From a bacterium (GTDB taxonomy: Bacteria > Zixibacteria > MSB-5A5 > CAIYYT01), in contig JADJGC010000023.1 in assembly GCA_016708315.1 (NCBI GenBank), positions 558,001 to 622,000 on the forward strand: a DNA stretch of 64,000 nt. The letters are read 5' to 3'. The notes under the pieces are model-generated. The model had not been told where the DNA came from. It saw only the letters and a program-made list of their open reading frames with translations, and ran no database searches. Both the position numbers and the translations under genes were made by a program. Positions 1 to 8,069 of this stretch are shown one piece after another; positions within the stretch are counted from its first letter, which is position 1; each line of letters begins with the position of its first letter.

Positions 1-423
1 GATTTACGAAATTTCCCGCAGACAGAATTCGACATCATCCTGCTCGATGCACCATGCACCTCCGAAGGCACAATGCGCAAAGATCGCAAGTTGTTCACTT
101 GGTGGTCGGCAAAGCGAATCCCTGCAAGCGCCAATCGTCAGCGGCAGTTGATTACTAAAGCATTTGACCTGTTGCGCGTCGGCGGGACCATGATCTACTC
201 AACCTGCACATTCGCGCCGGAAGAAAACGAAGAGACAATTCAGCATCTCCTGGACAACCGGCCAGCCGAACTTGAGCAGATTGAAATTCCCGGTCTGACC
301 ATGACCAACGGACTGACCTCGTGGCAGGGCAAGGACTTTGACCCGCAAATGGCGTTGACCAAGCGCATCTTCCCACACTTCCACGATACCGGCGGATTCT
401 TCCTTGCAAAGGTGCGAAAATGA
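1..423 (+). CDS. RNA (cytosine-5) methyltransferase, NOL1/NOP2/Sun family, C-terminal part
   Basis: The gene is cut by the window start; the open frame runs from base 1 to the TGA at 421-423 (about 140 residues). It shows the two hallmark cysteine motifs of SAM-dependent RNA m5C methyltransferases: DAPCT near the start, and STCTF about 50 residues later. In the family the TC-motif cysteine attacks the cytosine and the PC-motif cysteine helps product release. The end (DTGGFFLAK) is the usual final strand of the Rossmann domain. The substrate is most likely 16S rRNA (RsmB/RsmF-like), but the missing N-terminus prevents choosing a subfamily. It overlaps the next gene by ATGA, so the two are probably translationally coupled. 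Confidence 0.88.
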   Translation, partial: DLRNFPQTEFDIILLDAPCTSEGTMRKDRKLFTWWSAKRIPASANRQRQLITKAFDLLRVGGTMIYSTCTFAPEENEETIQHLLDNRPAELEQIEIPGLTMTNGLTSWQGKDFDPQMALTKRIFPHFHDTGGFFLAKVRK

Positions 424-878
424 TCGAATTTTGCGAATCGGAAACTCGCGAGCTGGTCTTCGATTATCTTGAATTGCGCTTCGGTTTGTCGAAGAAGCTG
501 TTCGATGATTTTGGATTCTATGCCGGTCCAAAGGGCCGGGTGATTGTGGGTCCAAAGCAGTACGATGAGACAATTGTGCCCGACACTGCCGGGCTTCTGA
601 TTGCACGGGTCCATAAGAGCGTGAAACCAACCACCAATCTCCTGCAAATCTTTGGGGCTCTGGCGACGCGCAATACAATTACACTTTCGCGAAACCAGAC
701 TTTGAAGTATCTTCAAGGGCTCGATATCAAACCGGGCGACGAAGATATTGTGGACGCGACGCATGGTTATATCCTGCTTCGCTATGACCGCTATGCGCTT
801 GGCTGCGGGCTGTTTCAGGATGGTCACGTCAAGAATATGCTGCCGCGCGCCAAACGAATTGAGCTCGAACACTTATAG
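420..878 (+). CDS. PUA-like RNA-binding domain protein, partner of the upstream rRNA methyltransferase
   Basis: This 152-residue protein starts inside the stop codon of the methyltransferase gene (ATGA). It has no signal peptide or membrane segment. The C-terminal half has the look of a PUA-type fold: a short strand with a LQGLDIKPG turn, then a GYILLRYDRYALGCG segment and a closing K-x-LPR-x-KR region. In RsmF-type enzymes a comparable RNA-binding region is fused to the catalytic domain; here it is a separate reading frame. A binding role that positions the methyltransferase on RNA is inferred from the coupling and the domain resemblance. The split looks natural and not frameshifted, because the upstream protein ends at the normal family terminus. 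Confidence 0.6.
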   Translation: MIEFCESETRELVFDYLELRFGLSKKLFDDFGFYAGPKGRVIVGPKQYDETIVPDTAGLLIARVHKSVKPTTNLLQIFGALATRNTITLSRNQTLKYLQGLDIKPGDEDIVDATHGYILLRYDRYALGCGLFQDGHVKNMLPRAKRIELEHL

Positions 879-892
879 CGCCATAATGACTC

Positions 893-921
893 TTGACAGT
901 CTGTGGCAATAATGCTAATTT
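893..921 (+). promoter_or_regulatory. Putative sigma-70-type promoter for the M3 peptidase gene
   Basis: A perfect TTGACA (893-898) is followed by a 17-base spacer and TAATTT (916-921), with TG one base before the -10 (extended -10). It starts 15 bases after the preceding stop codon and 94 bases before the peptidase ATG. The -10 itself matches only moderately. Confidence 0.5.
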
Positions 922-939
922 TGAAAATTAAGTAACCGC

Positions 940-960
940 TTACCGAACTCCGTTCGGTAA
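940..960 (+). other. Perfect 9-bp inverted repeat in the leader of the M3 peptidase gene
   Basis: TTACCGAAC and GTTCGGTAA are perfect complements with a 3-base loop (TCC). The hairpin lies downstream of the putative promoter at 893-921 and about 26 bases before the ATG at 987. It has only two T residues after it, so it is a weak terminator candidate for the upstream pair; it could equally be an operator or an mRNA leader hairpin. Confidence 0.45.
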
Positions 961-986
961 TTCTACATCAGTTCAGGAGAACCACT

Positions 987-2813
987 ATGTCCAATGTTGA
1001 CATTTCGAATAAGTCCAAGGCGGTTTCGCCGAAATGGGACCTCGATTCGATATTTGCCGGCGGCAGTTCATCGCCGGAATTCCGGAAATTCTGCGACGCG
1101 GTTCGTGCCGATTTGGCCAAGCTTGCGGAAAGTGTGAAGACACTTCCGGTACAACTTAACGACTCCAGCCGCGCACAATGGATCGGCGCTATCCTCGAAT
1201 TTCAGCGGATTGGCGCACATCTCGAAATGGCGCGGTCGTTTGCCCACTGCCTTGCGACCCAGAACGTCAAGGATGATAACGCGCAAACGCTCGAAGCTGA
1301 AATCGACACCCACATAGCGTCGTGGCTGAATTTACGCACCGGATTTGAGTCCAGCTTCGCCGCACAGTCCGACGGAGAGTGGGAGAAACTCACTGCGGAT
1401 GCGAAGGTCGTCGAGATCAAATTCCCGCTTGATGAAATGCGCCGCATGGCGAAACACAAAATGTCCCCGGAATTGGAAGCGCTGGCTCAAGAACTCGCGG
1501 TAAACGGCTACCATGGCTGGGCGCGGTTGTATGACAAAGTCTCAGGCGAAATCTCCGTCGAATTCGCTGAGAAAGACACAGTTGAGACCATGTCGATCGG
1601 CCAGCTTTCGAACAAGTTCCAAAATCCGGATCGCGATATCCGGCGCCGCGCATTTGAGACATTCGAAAAGACCTGGGCAAAAGAAACCGGCGTTTGTTCT
1701 TCAGCACTGAATTCTCAAGCAGGATTTCGTCTTGCACTATACCGCAATCGCGGCTGGAAGAACGCTTTAGTCGAACCGTTGATGCTTAATCGCAGCCAGC
1801 AAGAGACTCTCGACGCAATGTGGAGCGCGGTCAAGTCGGTGATCCCGGATTTGAAGCGCTACACCGATGCCAAGAAGAAACTGATGGGCACGGACAAGTT
1901 TTGCTGGTACGACCAATTCGCTCCGGTCGGGCATCTCGATCTCGAATTCACCTTTGATCAGGCGGTCGAATTCATTGTCCGGCACCTTGGTTCATTCTCC
2001 GAAGAGATGGCGACATTCTCTCGCATGGCAATTGACAAACGATGGGTTGAGGCGGAAGACCGCGCAGGAAAAGCCGATGGCGCTTATTGCACAGGTTTGA
2101 ATCTTCGCGGCGAATCGCGCGTGTTCATGACTTACTCCGATGATTACAGCAGTATGTCGACACTCGCGCACGAACTCGGTCACGCTTACCATCAGTGGGT
2201 GCTCAAAGATACGCCTCAACTGGCAACTGAGTATCCGATGGGACTGGCGGAAACCGCTTCCATTTTCAATGAACTTCGCGTAGGCAGTGCAGCCTTGCAG
2301 GAAGTCAGCGACAAGCAGGGCAAGCTGATGCTGCTTGATCAGGACTTACAAGGGACATTGATCCTCTTCTGCAACATCTATGCCCGCTACCTGTTTGATA
2401 AGCGCTTCTACGAAGAACGGGCAGACGGCATTGTCGGCGTGAGTCGACTCGATGAGATGATGCTGGCGGCGCAGAAGGAAGCATTTGGGGATATTCTGGA
2501 CCCAAAGGAAGGTTATCACCCGCGCTTCTGGGCGTCAAAACTGCACTTCTATATCACCGACTCGCCATTCTACAATTTCCCCTACACGATGGGATTCTTG
2601 TTTGCGGGCGGTGTTTACGAACGCGCCGAACAAGAAGGCAAGAGCTTCGCGAAGAAATATCGGAGCATGCTCGAAGACACCGGCAAGATGACGACTGAAC
2701 AGGTGGCAAAGAAGCACCTGAATGTTGATTTGACCAAGGACGAGTTCTGGCGTTCGGCAGTGCTTCGTGCGACAGCACGTATTGACGAGTTTGTCAATCT
2801 CGTCAATAGCTAA
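987..2813 (+). CDS. pepF: M3 family oligoendopeptidase F (zinc metallopeptidase)
   Basis: This 608-residue protein has the usual length of PepF-type oligoendopeptidases. The zinc-binding HExxH motif (HELGHAYH) starts at about residue 395, and the third metal ligand region follows about 25 residues later in the GLAETASIFNE segment, as in the M3 family. There is no signal peptide, so it acts in the cytoplasm, cleaving short peptides. The ATG at 987 is preceded by a good ribosome site (AGGAGA). It has its own promoter candidate and is closed by a strong terminator, so it appears monocistronic. The family assignment is secure; the physiological peptides are unknown. Confidence 0.95.
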   Translation: MSNVDISNKSKAVSPKWDLDSIFAGGSSSPEFRKFCDAVRADLAKLAESVKTLPVQLNDSSRAQWIGAILEFQRIGAHLEMARSFAHCLATQNVKDDNAQTLEAEIDTHIASWLNLRTGFESSFAAQSDGEWEKLTADAKVVEIKFPLDEMRRMAKHKMSPELEALAQELAVNGYHGWARLYDKVSGEISVEFAEKDTVETMSIGQLSNKFQNPDRDIRRRAFETFEKTWAKETGVCSSALNSQAGFRLALYRNRGWKNALVEPLMLNRSQQETLDAMWSAVKSVIPDLKRYTDAKKKLMGTDKFCWYDQFAPVGHLDLEFTFDQAVEFIVRHLGSFSEEMATFSRMAIDKRWVEAEDRAGKADGAYCTGLNLRGESRVFMTYSDDYSSMSTLAHELGHAYHQWVLKDTPQLATEYPMGLAETASIFNELRVGSAALQEVSDKQGKLMLLDQDLQGTLILFCNIYARYLFDKRFYEERADGIVGVSRLDEMMLAAQKEAFGDILDPKEGYHPRFWASKLHFYITDSPFYNFPYTMGFLFAGGVYERAEQEGKSFAKKYRSMLEDTGKMTTEQVAKKHLNVDLTKDEFWRSAVLRATARIDEFVNLVNS

Positions 2814-2846
2814 ACACATTCATGTAACCTCGAATCTTGCAATTTC

Positions 2847-2880
2847 AAGCGCCCGGCGTAAGTCGGGCGCTTTTCTTTGT
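2847..2880 (+). terminator. Rho-independent terminator after pepF
   Basis: A 9-bp perfect stem (AAGCGCCCG / CGGGCGCTT, 2847-2855 and 2864-2872) with an 8-base loop is followed by a T-rich tract (TTTTCTTTG) up to 2880. It lies 34 bases after the pepF stop codon. Confidence 0.9.
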
Positions 2881-2983
2881 TACTTCGCAGTGACAATGCC
2901 GACGCCGTCATCAATATTCTTGACTTAGACTCGTCGCAGAGGTTGATTGCAAGGTCATAAGGTCTAATTCTTCGGAGGAATCA

Positions 2984-5577
2984 ATGTCGTTTCGTTATCT
3001 GGCAGTTGCACTGCTTATCTCAATTTTGTCCGTAACAGCCTATGCCGGGTTGCCTTCTACAAAGGTCACTCTGGATAATGGCTTACAGGCGATCTTCGTG
3101 GAGAATCACTCCTCCCCGATGATCACATCAATTGTATTTGTCAATGCAGGCGCACGTTATGAGAATCAGTTCAATAATGGCGCGACGCATTTCTTGGAGC
3201 ATCTGCTGTTTGACGGAACGAAGACCAAATCGCAATCGGAGCTGGACGATTTAATCGAGCGGCACGGCGGATACATCAACGCCTTTACGCGCAAGGATCT
3301 GACCGCTTACTTAGTGTTGATGCCGACCGACTACATCGATCAGGGTCTTGATGTCCAGTCGGATCAGCTGTTCAACTCGATACTTCCCGAAGAGCAGTTC
3401 CCGAAGGAACGTAAGGTCGTCAACGAAGAAATTCGTCAAGCGCATGACCGTATCGACGACATCGTCGATGACTTGCATCAGTCAGTTGCATTCGCCGGGA
3501 CACCCTATGCGCGCCCGGTACTGGGGTACGAGAATCTGATTAACACGATAACTCGCGAAGAGATTCTGGACTATTACCAGACCTACTATGCTCCCAACAA
3601 CATGGTGGCGCTGGTAATCGGCGACTTCAACACCGCCGACATGATCCAGAAGTACAAACAGTATTTCGGTACCACTCCGGCAAAGGCGATTCCTCCGGTG
3701 CCGCAATTCTCTGTAAATCTTCCCAATGAAAAGCGGATTGTGAAACAGGAGATGGAGACCAAGAGTTGTTACCTGAGTTTCACTTCACGCGCGCCGCTTT
3801 GGTCCGATCCTGATTACTTTGCGTTCTATGTTCTGAACGAACTCCTCAATACTCAAGGTGTTTCGCCATTGTTGAATGCACTATCCGGCACTGATGGAAG
3901 TCTCACTCAGTCAGTTTCAGCAGGGATCAATACGCAGAAAGATTTCAGCACCTACGACATTTCGATCAAGACCGATTCGATTCAGAACGTTCAGAAAGTA
4001 ATCGACGCGTTGAATCTGACGATGGAGCAGACTGTTGCAACATGGGAACCCGGCGAAGCGGACATCAAGTCGGTAATCACTTCGGCCAAGACGAGTGAAA
4101 TATACATGAAGGAGAAGCTGCACTACTACGGCTTCCAGATTGCTCCTTTGATGGTCGCAACCGGCTACGACTTCATTGATAACATGACTACTAATTTGGA
4201 AAAGGTCAAGCCCGCCGATGTCAAACGCGTGGCGGCAAGATACTTCAAACCGTTCAATTATATCGCGACAGTCGTGACTCCGCCTGCCGAGTCAAAAACC
4301 TCCTCGGCATCACAGATCAAGAGCAAGTATGCGCACGAAACGCTCCCGAACGGTCTGGAAGTTATCATCAAGTCCAATCCATACTCGCAGGTGCAGGCAT
4401 TCATGGTGCTCGGCAAGAACCGCGCGGCAATGGAAGCCGAAAGCAAGGAAGGCATCACCGATTTCGTCAACCGCATGCTGACCCACGGTTCCAAGAACTA
4501 CTCGACGGAATCGATGTCACGGGCGCTTGCGGCGATTGGCGCAAACCTGACGACGAACGACAACCCCTATATTCCCTATGATGACCGCTACACATCGCGG
4601 CAATTCTCATTCTTGAAATTCGAAACGATTTCGGATTTTACCGACAAAGGTTTGGAGTTGCTTGCGGAAATGGTCAAGAACGCGACATTCCCGGAGAGTG
4701 AAGTTGAACAAGTGCGCGGCGAAGTGATGGGCGTTCTGGGAATGCAGTCAGGTTCGACGTCTGATGTGGCCAAGAATCTATATTATGACATGTTGTTCAA
4801 GAATACCCGCTTCACCAGTCCGGAGACCGGAGATATGCGGTCTGTCGGTGGATTCACTGCTGAAGATCTACGCGCGCATTATGCAAAGTTCTATGCGCCG
4901 AATAACATCATATTGTCGATTTGCACCGACCTTGAGCCTGAACAGATGCTGGCGAAAATCAAGGCTGCGTTCGGAGACATGCCGAAGGTCGATCTTGGGA
5001 TAGTGCCGACTGTAGCGCCGGTAACGGTATCGGGCGAAATGAAACAGAACAAGCCGATGGAAAAGAAGCAAGCCTACATGTACATCGGCAATGCAGTCTG
5101 CGGCGCTTCGAGCCCGGATGCTGTTGTTCTGCGCGTAGCAACGGATATTCTTTCGACTCGCTTAGGCAAAGTACTGCGCGAACAACAAGGACTTGCCTAT
5201 CGAGTCGGCGCCGGTGTCGGTTTTGATCGCGATTTCGGTTGGTTCTCGGCGGCTATGGGAACCGGCGTTGAGAACTACGCCGTCGCAAAAGCCGGTATAC
5301 TTCAAGTCATTGATTCAATGCGCACGTTTGACGTTTCTGCTGAAGAACTTGAGCGCTCGGTCAATTCACTTTGGGGGGCGCAACTGACGGCAAGATTGTC
5401 GCGCATCAACCAAGCTTTTACATGGCTGTGAATCAATTTCTCGTCGGTAAGTATGATGTCGAGGATGATCTGATAGTTGCGATGAAAGCAGTCACGCCGG
5501 CAGATGTCAAACGAGTTGCGGAGAAGTACTTCGATACGAAGAATTATGTAGTCGCATCCGTCGGAGTTCCCGAATAG
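2984..5577 (+). CDS. Secreted M16 family zinc peptidase (pitrilysin/processing-peptidase type), frameshifted near the 3' end
   Basis: A signal peptide (residues 1-21) is followed by two M16 modules. The N-terminal module carries the inverted zinc motif HFLEH at about residues 69-73 and a distal glutamate in the NEEIRQ segment; the second module is of the inactive type. The first frame stops at 5431, but the expected last 50 residues (ending in VTPADVKRVA...) continue in the next frame to 5577. The best join is at the T4 run 5416-5419: one extra T restores a continuous 864-residue protein (INQAF then YMAVNQF), matching the ordinary M16 pattern. RBS GGAGGAA lies just before the ATG at 2984. It is periplasmic and probably degrades peptides. 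Whether the break is an error or a real mutation is open. Confidence 0.85.
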
Positions 5578-5582
5578 CGATC

Positions 5583-6128
5583 TTAACGACCGACAGCGCG
5601 CAAGTCTTCGAGATGTTCGGGCCAGTAGCGGGCGATATCAGATTCGGTAACGAGTCGCCCGGACAACGACAAGAAGACGAACGATTCGCCGGTGTCGTGA
5701 TACCAACCGGCCGACAGTGCTCCCAAGAATGAAATTGGCCCGACGCTGATTAGCTTCGGCACCGGGTCAACTACTCCCTGCTTATCCAATTCGCGCTTGG
5801 CGCCCTCAATTGAGAAGAGTGTCAACTTAAGAGCCTTTACATTAGACTTTGAACAGATCTCAGTAATTGAACTCCGCTTCGGATCGTCGCGGTATACTGA
5901 AACCAGCGATCCATTTCGAACTACGGGAACAATCAAGAAATCCCTGTTCTTCTCACCATATCCGCTTACGCGCATCACTGTACCAATAGAGTCTCCGGAG
6001 GAGCCGTTGGCCTTTATCTCATCGCCGACCATACGCCGAAACTGGTCAGGGGAAATGTCCTCGGCATTTGAAACAGTGAAAAGTGCAAATGAGATAAATA
6101 GAACTACTGCAATGCTAATCCGGTTCAC
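5583..6128 (-). CDS. Hypothetical exported protein downstream of lptC
   Basis: I chose the GTG at 6128, which lies inside the end of the lptC frame (overlap 6115-6128), because it is followed at once by a clean signal peptide (NRISIAVVLFISFALF...SNAED). The mature part is about 160 residues, mixed alpha/beta, with no motif I recognise. It includes DFLIVPVVRNG and FVFLSLSGRLVTESD segments suggestive of a small beta-sheet protein of the periplasm. The overlap implies translational coupling with lptC and shared expression. It converges on the M16 peptidase gene with only 5 bases between stop codons. The function is unknown. Confidence 0.65.
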   Translation of the reverse strand: MNRISIAVVLFISFALFTVSNAEDISPDQFRRMVGDEIKANGSSGDSIGTVMRVSGYGEKNRDFLIVPVVRNGSLVSVYRDDPKRSSITEICSKSNVKALKLTLFSIEGAKRELDKQGVVDPVPKLISVGPISFLGALSAGWYHDTGESFVFLSLSGRLVTESDIARYWPEHLEDLRAVGR

Positions 6129-6659
6129 TGAATGTTCCCTTGGGTTGGCGTTTGATTGTAGTGTGCTCCAGGCGCTGATCGGTCTCCAATCCATACCCGG
6201 AGATCATGTCCTCGCCCCGGTAGATTTCGACGTACCCTTCTGTCTCAATCAGTTCGGTCTTGGCATTCCAGCGGAGCGAGTCCGCGACGAGACGACGATT
6301 ATCCTGCGTCCAGGCTTTGACATTTCCAAACACTGACATAGTGCTGGCGCGCTGACTTACCCGCGATGAGTCTGCCGTAAGTGTTGAAGTGTGAGTGCCG
6401 GAGCTGTCAAAAACAGCACCTCGACCTTGTATAGTAAGGTCGTGTCGATGCGAGCATAGGTCATCAACGTATCCGATTTGATTGTAGCCTTGCGCTTGCC
6501 GCCGCTGGTGAGATAGATTTCCGAATTGGTCATTATCTGATCCGGCGCGTCGATGACGGTGGTCTTGTCCTGAGGAGTCTCTGTAGAGTCCGCGCCGCAA
6601 GAGACAATCACCACGACCGACACGATGATTGTCACGAACAACAAGTAGAATCGTTTCAT
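6115..6659 (-). CDS. lptC: LptC-like LPS export protein (lipoprotein form), frameshifted
   Basis: The N-terminal frame begins at 6659 with a lipoprotein signal (hydrophobic core, then VIVSC lipobox) and runs into the LptC/OstA-like beta-jellyroll. The rest (FDSSGTHTSTLTADS..., then GNVKAWTQDNRRLVADSLRW) continues in a second frame to the TAG at 6115. These are typical LptC strands: 'LTA', 'GNV' and 'L.W'. The join lies at the A5 run 6409-6413 (T5 in the gene); one extra base gives a continuous 181-residue protein, the usual LptC size. LptC carries LPS from LptBFG to LptA in the periplasm; a lipid anchor replacing the transmembrane anchor is seen in some phyla. No other lpt gene is nearby. Confidence 0.72.
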
Positions 6660-6747
6660 CGCAATATTATACGATATTGAAATGAACTAAGCAGTCGAAA
6701 TTGCGAGTTTTCGCTCTACGGACGCGGTGCTGGTTAGAGATTGTCGC

Positions 6748-7227
6748 TCAACTGTTTACGTAGTCGTCGCGATAGCTGCGTTTGACATCATTGCTGCGCA
6801 AATCGATCCCATGTTCGAGATAACTCTTGAGATTGGTCAAGAAAAAGGTCCAGCCTTGTGTGCAGCCCTTGTGCATCGACCACTTTGATTCGGGATCAGT
6901 TTTCATGTTGTACTGCTTCAACTCGCAGAGAGTGCCTTTTCCGTCTTTCTTAAAGGTCACTGAAACTTCTGTGCCATCGTTACCAAACGGGAAGATGAAT
7001 TTCTTGTCTTTCAGAATCTGTTTGACCTTGGTTTCGAGTTTGTCCCCAGCCAGCCATTCGAAATAGAGGCGTCCTCCCTTGCGCGGCTCAATGACTGTCT
7101 TCTGGGTGAACCACTTGGACACGACCTTGTCATCGGTCCAAGCTTTGAACACCTTTTCGGGCTTGGCGTTGATATAAACCCGCAGAACAAACTGCGACCA
7201 GTCGTGCTTCTTGCTTTTGGCTGCCAT
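6748..7227 (-). CDS. AHSA1/SRPBCC-fold protein
   Basis: I place the start at the ATG at 7227 (MAAKSK...), which has a good ribosome site GGAGG six bases upstream; a longer frame begins at 7287 without one. The protein of about 159 residues opens with the classic Aha1/START-like pattern: I-N-A-K-P-E-K-VF-KAWTD, then WFT, GG-LYFEW, FPFGNDGTEVSVTF, and a C-terminal helix containing GWTFFLTNLKSYLEHG. Such single-domain proteins bind hydrophobic ligands or act as Hsp90 co-regulators, but the ligand here cannot be read from sequence. A short 6-bp inverted repeat (7239-7257) lies just upstream. Confidence 0.85.
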   Translation of the reverse strand: MAAKSKKHDWSQFVLRVYINAKPEKVFKAWTDDKVVSKWFTQKTVIEPRKGGRLYFEWLAGDKLETKVKQILKDKKFIFPFGNDGTEVSVTFKKDGKGTLCELKQYNMKTDPESKWSMHKGCTQGWTFFLTNLKSYLEHGIDLRSNDVKRSYRDDYVNS

Positions 7228-7371
7228 ACCTATCCTCCGCAGTGTAGTTTTCACTGCAAAATAGTTCGATATACTCCAATTTGTCAATCACCGATTATTG
7301 CTGTCGATACCACTATCGCCGCTCCTTCGAACGTATAAACGAGTAACTTTAATATTACACGGAGGATTGAC

Positions 7372-7998
7372 ATGAGAAAATTGACTACAATAGGCGTGGC
7401 CGCAATCTTGTTGGCTGGTCTGGCGTTGGCTGGAACACCGTCACAAATCGCGAAGAAAGAAGCTAAAACGGAGAAATTGATGACCGACCAAGCCGCAGGA
7501 AACTACAAAGTTGTTCCCTTCAAGACAATTGATGGCGAAACAACCAATCTGAGTGCGTTTGACGGCAAGGTTGTGCTGATAGTGAATGTGGCCAGCAAAT
7601 GCGGCTACACCAAGCAATATACTGGACTCGAAGCGCTATACGACAAGTACAAAGAGCAGGGAGTCGTTGTCGTCGGATTCCCGGCAAACAATTTCGGCGG
7701 CCAGGAGCCGGGGACTGACGAAGAGATCAAGGAATTCTGCTCCACGAAATTCGACGTTTCATTCCCCATGATGTCAAAGGTCAGTGTCAAAGGTGACGAC
7801 ATTCACCCGTTGTTCAAATATCTGACGGAGTCTTCCGGAATTCCGGGTGAGATTGGGTGGAATTTCAGCAAGTTTCTCATCGATCAACACGGCAATCTCG
7901 TGGCGCGCTGGCCTTCAAAGGTCGAACCGACAGGAGATGAGATTACCGGCAAAATTGAAGAACTTCTCAAATCCAACAAAGTGGAAAAGAAGTCGTAA
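7372..7998 (+). CDS. Exported glutathione peroxidase family protein (thiol peroxidase)
   Basis: The 208-residue protein has an N-terminal signal peptide (about residues 1-20), so it works in the periplasm, which is unusual for the family. The peroxidatic residue is Cys in NVASKCGYT (about residue 77), not selenocysteine. The family's other catalytic residues are present: Gln in FGGQEPGT, Trp and Asn in WNFSKF. With cysteine, such enzymes generally use thioredoxin-type donors and not glutathione. RBS GGAGG precedes the ATG at 7372. A hairpin that can act in both directions separates it from the convergent NuoG-like gene. Confidence 0.93.
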   Translation: MRKLTTIGVAAILLAGLALAGTPSQIAKKEAKTEKLMTDQAAGNYKVVPFKTIDGETTNLSAFDGKVVLIVNVASKCGYTKQYTGLEALYDKYKEQGVVVVGFPANNFGGQEPGTDEEIKEFCSTKFDVSFPMMSKVSVKGDDIHPLFKYLTESSGIPGEIGWNFSKFLIDQHGNLVARWPSKVEPTGDEITGKIEELLKSNKVEKKS

Positions 7999-8019
7999 GT
8001 TCCCGCCAGAAAAGCAGAA

Positions 8020-8047
8020 GTGCGGCAGTCTCGCTCGACTGCCGCAC
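8020..8047. terminator. Bidirectional terminator hairpin between the peroxidase and the NuoG-like gene
   Basis: GTGCGGCAGTC (8020-8030) and GACTGCCGCAC (8037-8047) form a perfect 11-bp stem with a 6-base loop. On the minus strand the stem is followed by a T-rich tract (TTCTGCTTTT), so it fits best as terminator of the minus-strand operon. It also sits 22 bases after the peroxidase stop. Confidence 0.75.
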
Positions 8048-8069
8048 CTTGATTCCCTCTCACCTGAAT

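Noticed and set aside
240..872. Minus-strand open frame of 210 codons
   Set aside because: It runs antisense to the methyltransferase and its coupled partner; codon pattern and motifs support the plus strand.
7372..7998. Selenocysteine in the glutathione peroxidase
   Set aside because: The catalytic codon is TGC in KCGYT; no in-frame TGA is involved.
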